A stretch of DNA of 64,000 nt, taken from the NCBI RefSeq assembly GCF_041060425.1, contig NZ_JAULBC010000007.1, positions 310,001 through 374,000 on the forward strand, read 5' to 3'. Shown here one piece after another: positions 62,101 through 64,000 of the stretch. The DNA is from Danxiaibacter flavus (lineage in GTDB: Bacteria; Bacteroidota; Bacteroidia; Chitinophagales; Chitinophagaceae). The position numbers and the translations under genes are program-made. How positions within the stretch are numbered: position 1 is the first letter of the stretch; the number at the start of each line of letters is the position of its first letter. A model generated the notes under the pieces. It was not told the DNA's origin, made no database searches, and saw only the letters and a list, made by a program, of their open reading frames with translations.

Positions 62101-64000
62101 CAGCGACTGGACCAACGCCGGCGGCACACTGATTGCATTCAGACCCAATGCACAGCTATCAGCTTTATTGGGAATTACACAAACGGGTTCAACATTAAGT
62201 GACAAATACATAAAAGTTGATACCTCTACAATCTCCACAAGAGGCATTGTGAGCCAGACAATACAATACCACGGCACGGCAGATCTTTACAACCTGAACG
62301 GCGCGACAAGCCTGGCTACGTTATTCAGTGATGCTAATACTGCAACCACATATCCGGCGGTAACAATTAAAACTGCCGGAACAGGAACAGCAGTGGCGTT
62401 TACATATGACCTGGCGAAATCAGTCATTTATACAAGGCAGGGCAATCCTGCATGGGCAGGCCAAAAACGTGACGGACAGATTGATCCTATCCGCTCAGAT
62501 GATCAATTCTTCCCGGACTGGATCGACTTCAGCAAAATTGCTATCCCGCAGGCAGATGAACAGCAACATTTACTTGCTAACCTTATCATTAAAAACAGTT
62601 TGAAAAGGAAACCACTTCCTAGACTTTGGTTCCTTCCGAAAGGCTTTAAAGCTGCTGTCGTAATGACCGGAGATGATCACGGAGATGCTGGCATGCAGCC
62701 GCGGTTTGACATCAACATTTCTGAAAGTCCTACGGCTTGTTCCGTGAAGGATTGGGAATGCATACGATCCACCGGCTATCTTTATGTTGGCTCCACATTT
62801 ACCAATGCACTCGCTAAACATTATGATAGTCTTGGCTTTGAAGTTGCACTGCACGTAAACACCAACTGTGGTAACGTTACGGCCACCCAATACCAGTCAT
62901 TTATTACCGATCAGATGAGCGCCTTCAGCAGCACCTTACCGGGTGTACCCACACCTTCCACCAACCGCAATCACTGCATAACGTGGAGCAACTGGAGCAC
63001 GGTACCTGAAGTTGAAGTTGCTAACGGTATAAGGCTTGATGCCAACTACTATTACTGGCCAGATGCATGGATACATGGCATGTCAGGCATGTTTACAGGC
63101 TCCGGAGTTCCAATGCGGTTTGCAAAGATCAACGGTGAATTAATTGACTGCTACCAGCTAACCACTCAAATGCCTGATGAATCCAATCTTACGTTCCCCA
63201 ATTTTATTGACACGCTTTTAGATAAGGCAACAGGTCCGGAAGGCTACTATGGCGTGTTTACAGCCAACATGCATTTCGACAATCCCGATCATCCGGGTGC
63301 AAATGCAATTGTTGCATCAGCCAAAGCACACAGTGTGCCCGTTGTTTCCGCCAAACAAATGCTTGACTGGCTGGATGCAAGAAATGCCGTATCATATACC
63401 AACATGTCGTGGAATGGATCATCGCTTACTTTTACGCTAACTGCCGGAGCTGATGCGCGCAACCTTCAATGTATGATCCCACATGCATCAGCAGCGGGTA
63501 TGTTAAGCAGCATTACAAGGAATGGAGCTGCTGTTACCTATCGTACCGAAGTAATTAAGGGTATAAACTACGCTTTCTTTACTGCTACAACAGGTGATTA
63601 TACAGCTAACTATGGAACTGCTGACAATTCAGCTCCGCAAATTACTGCCGTTACCGCCACTGTATCAGCAGACAGCGCAACCATTAAGTGGACTACAAAT
63701 GAAGCTGCCAGCTCAAAAGTAAACTACGCTCCTGCCGGCCAGCCATTAACCAACATGGTATCAGACACAGCATTAGTCACCTCTCATACCATGGTAATTA
63801 ACGGTCTTACTTTTGGAACAACCTATTACTACCGTGTTACATCAGCAGATAAAGCAGCAAACAGTTCAAGCAGCCCGGTTGCTCCCGATTCGTTAACCTT
63901 CAATGTACCGGTTCCAAACTCAGCACCGGTAATTACACTGCAGCCACAATCAAAAGCTGCTTGTCCCGGCGCAGTAATTACATTTAAATCCACAGCAACA
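59108..64000 (+). CDS. giant secreted multidomain protein (3' end beyond window)
   Basis: The frame is open from ATG 59108 to the window end: more than 1630 residues. A signal peptide (ISCIVVLFTAHAVNAQ) leads into an N,N-dimethylformamidase-like region (about 50-530; YRIGYYQGNG, SVGHDEYWSG, FFSGNEIYWK). Next come a Bacterial-Ig-like module (540-640), a DUF4082-type domain (641-811; SGFITGVRYYKGAGTTGTH), a Big_5-like domain (812-925), a GATase-like region (936-1155), and a deacetylase-like region (1170-1430; AAVVMTGDDHGD, ALHVNTN, HFDNPDHPG). Then come an FN3 domain (about 1505-1600) and the start of another Ig-like domain. It is probably a surface or matrix protein exported by the type IX system, but the sorting tail is outside the window. 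A weak -7 box TACGTTTT lies at 59084-59091. Confidence 0.82.
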   Translation, partial: MKTAKLFFQQKYFHSVRNLRLALNLCFRVISCIVVLFTAHAVNAQNAIVTENQLPGNPSAQWDIQGAGDLSIQGFATDISVNKGETVHFKIKTNASNYSIDIYRIGYYQGNGARKVGTGVITATLPQTQPNDLYDVATGLTDCGNWNESAHWDVPATAVSGIYIAKLTRADNNGSSHITFVVRDDASTSDLYFKTSDGTWQAYNNYGGNSLYENNSGTAVPGFNHATKVSYNRPFYTRNGGDAGEGGIAEDWVFNAEYPMIRWLEKNGFDVSYTSNVDADRRGDLIRNHKVFLSVGHDEYWSGQEVANVTAARNAGVHLAFFSGNEIYWKTRYEASTDGSATSYRTLVCYKEGTLGENVCGGKCDPLPNVWTGLWRAGCEYPNADGCKPENGLTGQISWKDYTGAITVPDTYKNLRFWRNTSIASLGAGQTATLSAGTLGYECDFEQYESYYPAGRIRLSSTAIGNDKHALSLYRHASGALVFGAGTVQWSWGLDGVHDRGGSVEDPRMQQATVNLFADMGVQPASLQSPLTIATMSTDLIAPSSVIATPAASALLPTGTAVVISGTAADDGGGVVAGVEISTDGGVTWQRADGTTNWSYSWTPTTTGSVTIHSRSFDDNGNIEAMGSESGANTVNVKVYNPSEPNCPCNVFQPTDVPAIAKDNDGTSIEIGFKFRSNTSGFITGVRYYKGAGTTGTHIGHLWSSSGASLAQITFNNETASGWQEAKFSTSVAITAGVTYVASIFSSSGDYANTNPYFTSTVTNGPLSALATNIDGPNGVYKYSPTPVFPTDFYQSTNYWVDVVFETQAGPDITPPDIAFTAPDNGSTKVNVSTAVTLTFDEPINTSSITASTFMLLDSSGAAVPANITYDNQANTATLKPIANLAYSKKYTVVAKGGSSNPAIKDLAGNALSADTSFSFTTQAVPPPPPTNGTGGPILIVSDPTNPFSRYTVEILRAEGLNEFNAMDISQVTTSVLNSYDVVVLGEMSISSAQATMFSDWTNAGGTLIAFRPNAQLSALLGITQTGSTLSDKYIKVDTSTISTRGIVSQTIQYHGTADLYNLNGATSLATLFSDANTATTYPAVTIKTAGTGTAVAFTYDLAKSVIYTRQGNPAWAGQKRDGQIDPIRSDDQFFPDWIDFSKIAIPQADEQQHLLANLIIKNSLKRKPLPRLWFLPKGFKAAVVMTGDDHGDAGMQPRFDINISESPTACSVKDWECIRSTGYLYVGSTFTNALAKHYDSLGFEVALHVNTNCGNVTATQYQSFITDQMSAFSSTLPGVPTPSTNRNHCITWSNWSTVPEVEVANGIRLDANYYYWPDAWIHGMSGMFTGSGVPMRFAKINGELIDCYQLTTQMPDESNLTFPNFIDTLLDKATGPEGYYGVFTANMHFDNPDHPGANAIVASAKAHSVPVVSAKQMLDWLDARNAVSYTNMSWNGSSLTFTLTAGADARNLQCMIPHASAAGMLSSITRNGAAVTYRTEVIKGINYAFFTATTGDYTANYGTADNSAPQITAVTATVSADSATIKWTTNEAASSKVNYAPAGQPLTNMVSDTALVTSHTMVINGLTFGTTYYYRVTSADKAANSSSSPVAPDSLTFNVPVPNSAPVITLQPQSKAACPGAVITFKSTAT

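Overview
The window looks like a chromosome segment of a Bacteroidota bacterium, most likely of the Chitinophagaceae type. The evidence is a SusC/SusD pair with a periplasmic-propeller HTCS regulator, promoters of the TTTG / TAnnTTTG type, lipoproteins with a cysteine at the start of the mature protein, UpxY-like NusG paralogs at the head of a polysaccharide operon, TTG starts and weak Shine-Dalgarno signals. No rRNA, tRNA or CRISPR array was recognised.

Region 1 (1-13 kb, mostly + strand) holds small accessory genes separated by long repeat blocks. The genes are the end of an alpha/beta hydrolase, a cupin lipoprotein, a luciferase-like flavin oxidoreductase, a DHFR-fold reductase, a DUF1835 protein, a decayed small gene, a VOC protein, and a secreted phosphoesterase followed by a di-haem cytochrome c peroxidase. 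Three blocks (about 1.2-2.55, 6.65-7.56 and 11.0-12.85 kb) contain twelve whole or partial copies of a ~210-bp nearly palindromic element with CTGGCGCG/CGCGCCAG ends, mixed with a second repeat. The small genes between 4.0 and 6.5 kb end in a shared CTAAY motif that resembles cassette borders.

Region 2 (13-24.6 kb, all - strand) is a compact polysaccharide-utilisation locus: sensor kinase, AraC-type response regulator, SusC, SusD, terminator, GH88 unsaturated-uronyl hydrolase, then an orphan short ECF sigma factor and a small hypothetical gene. Kinase and regulator lie in one reading frame and are separated by a single stop codon, so they look like a one-piece HTCS cut in two.

Region 3 (24.6-59 kb, all + strand) is an exopolysaccharide cluster. 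After a 1.3-kb AT-rich leader come a NusG/UpxY-like antiterminator, the OPX export lipoprotein, a Wzc-type tyrosine kinase, a second NusG-like protein, about 14 glycosyltransferases, nucleotide-sugar genes (Gmd, Gfo/Idh oxidoreductase, two DegT aminotransferases, an epimerase, a NeuD-like and three other acyltransferases), Wzx flippase, Wzy-like polymerase, a methyltransferase and a WcaJ-like initiating phosphoglycosyltransferase. This is a nearly complete Wzx/Wzy-dependent pathway. Three short hairpins with a GATA loop flank the antiterminator gene and resemble the ops recruitment hairpin of RfaH.

Region 4 (59.1 kb to the end) is the start of a very large secreted multidomain protein that runs off the window.
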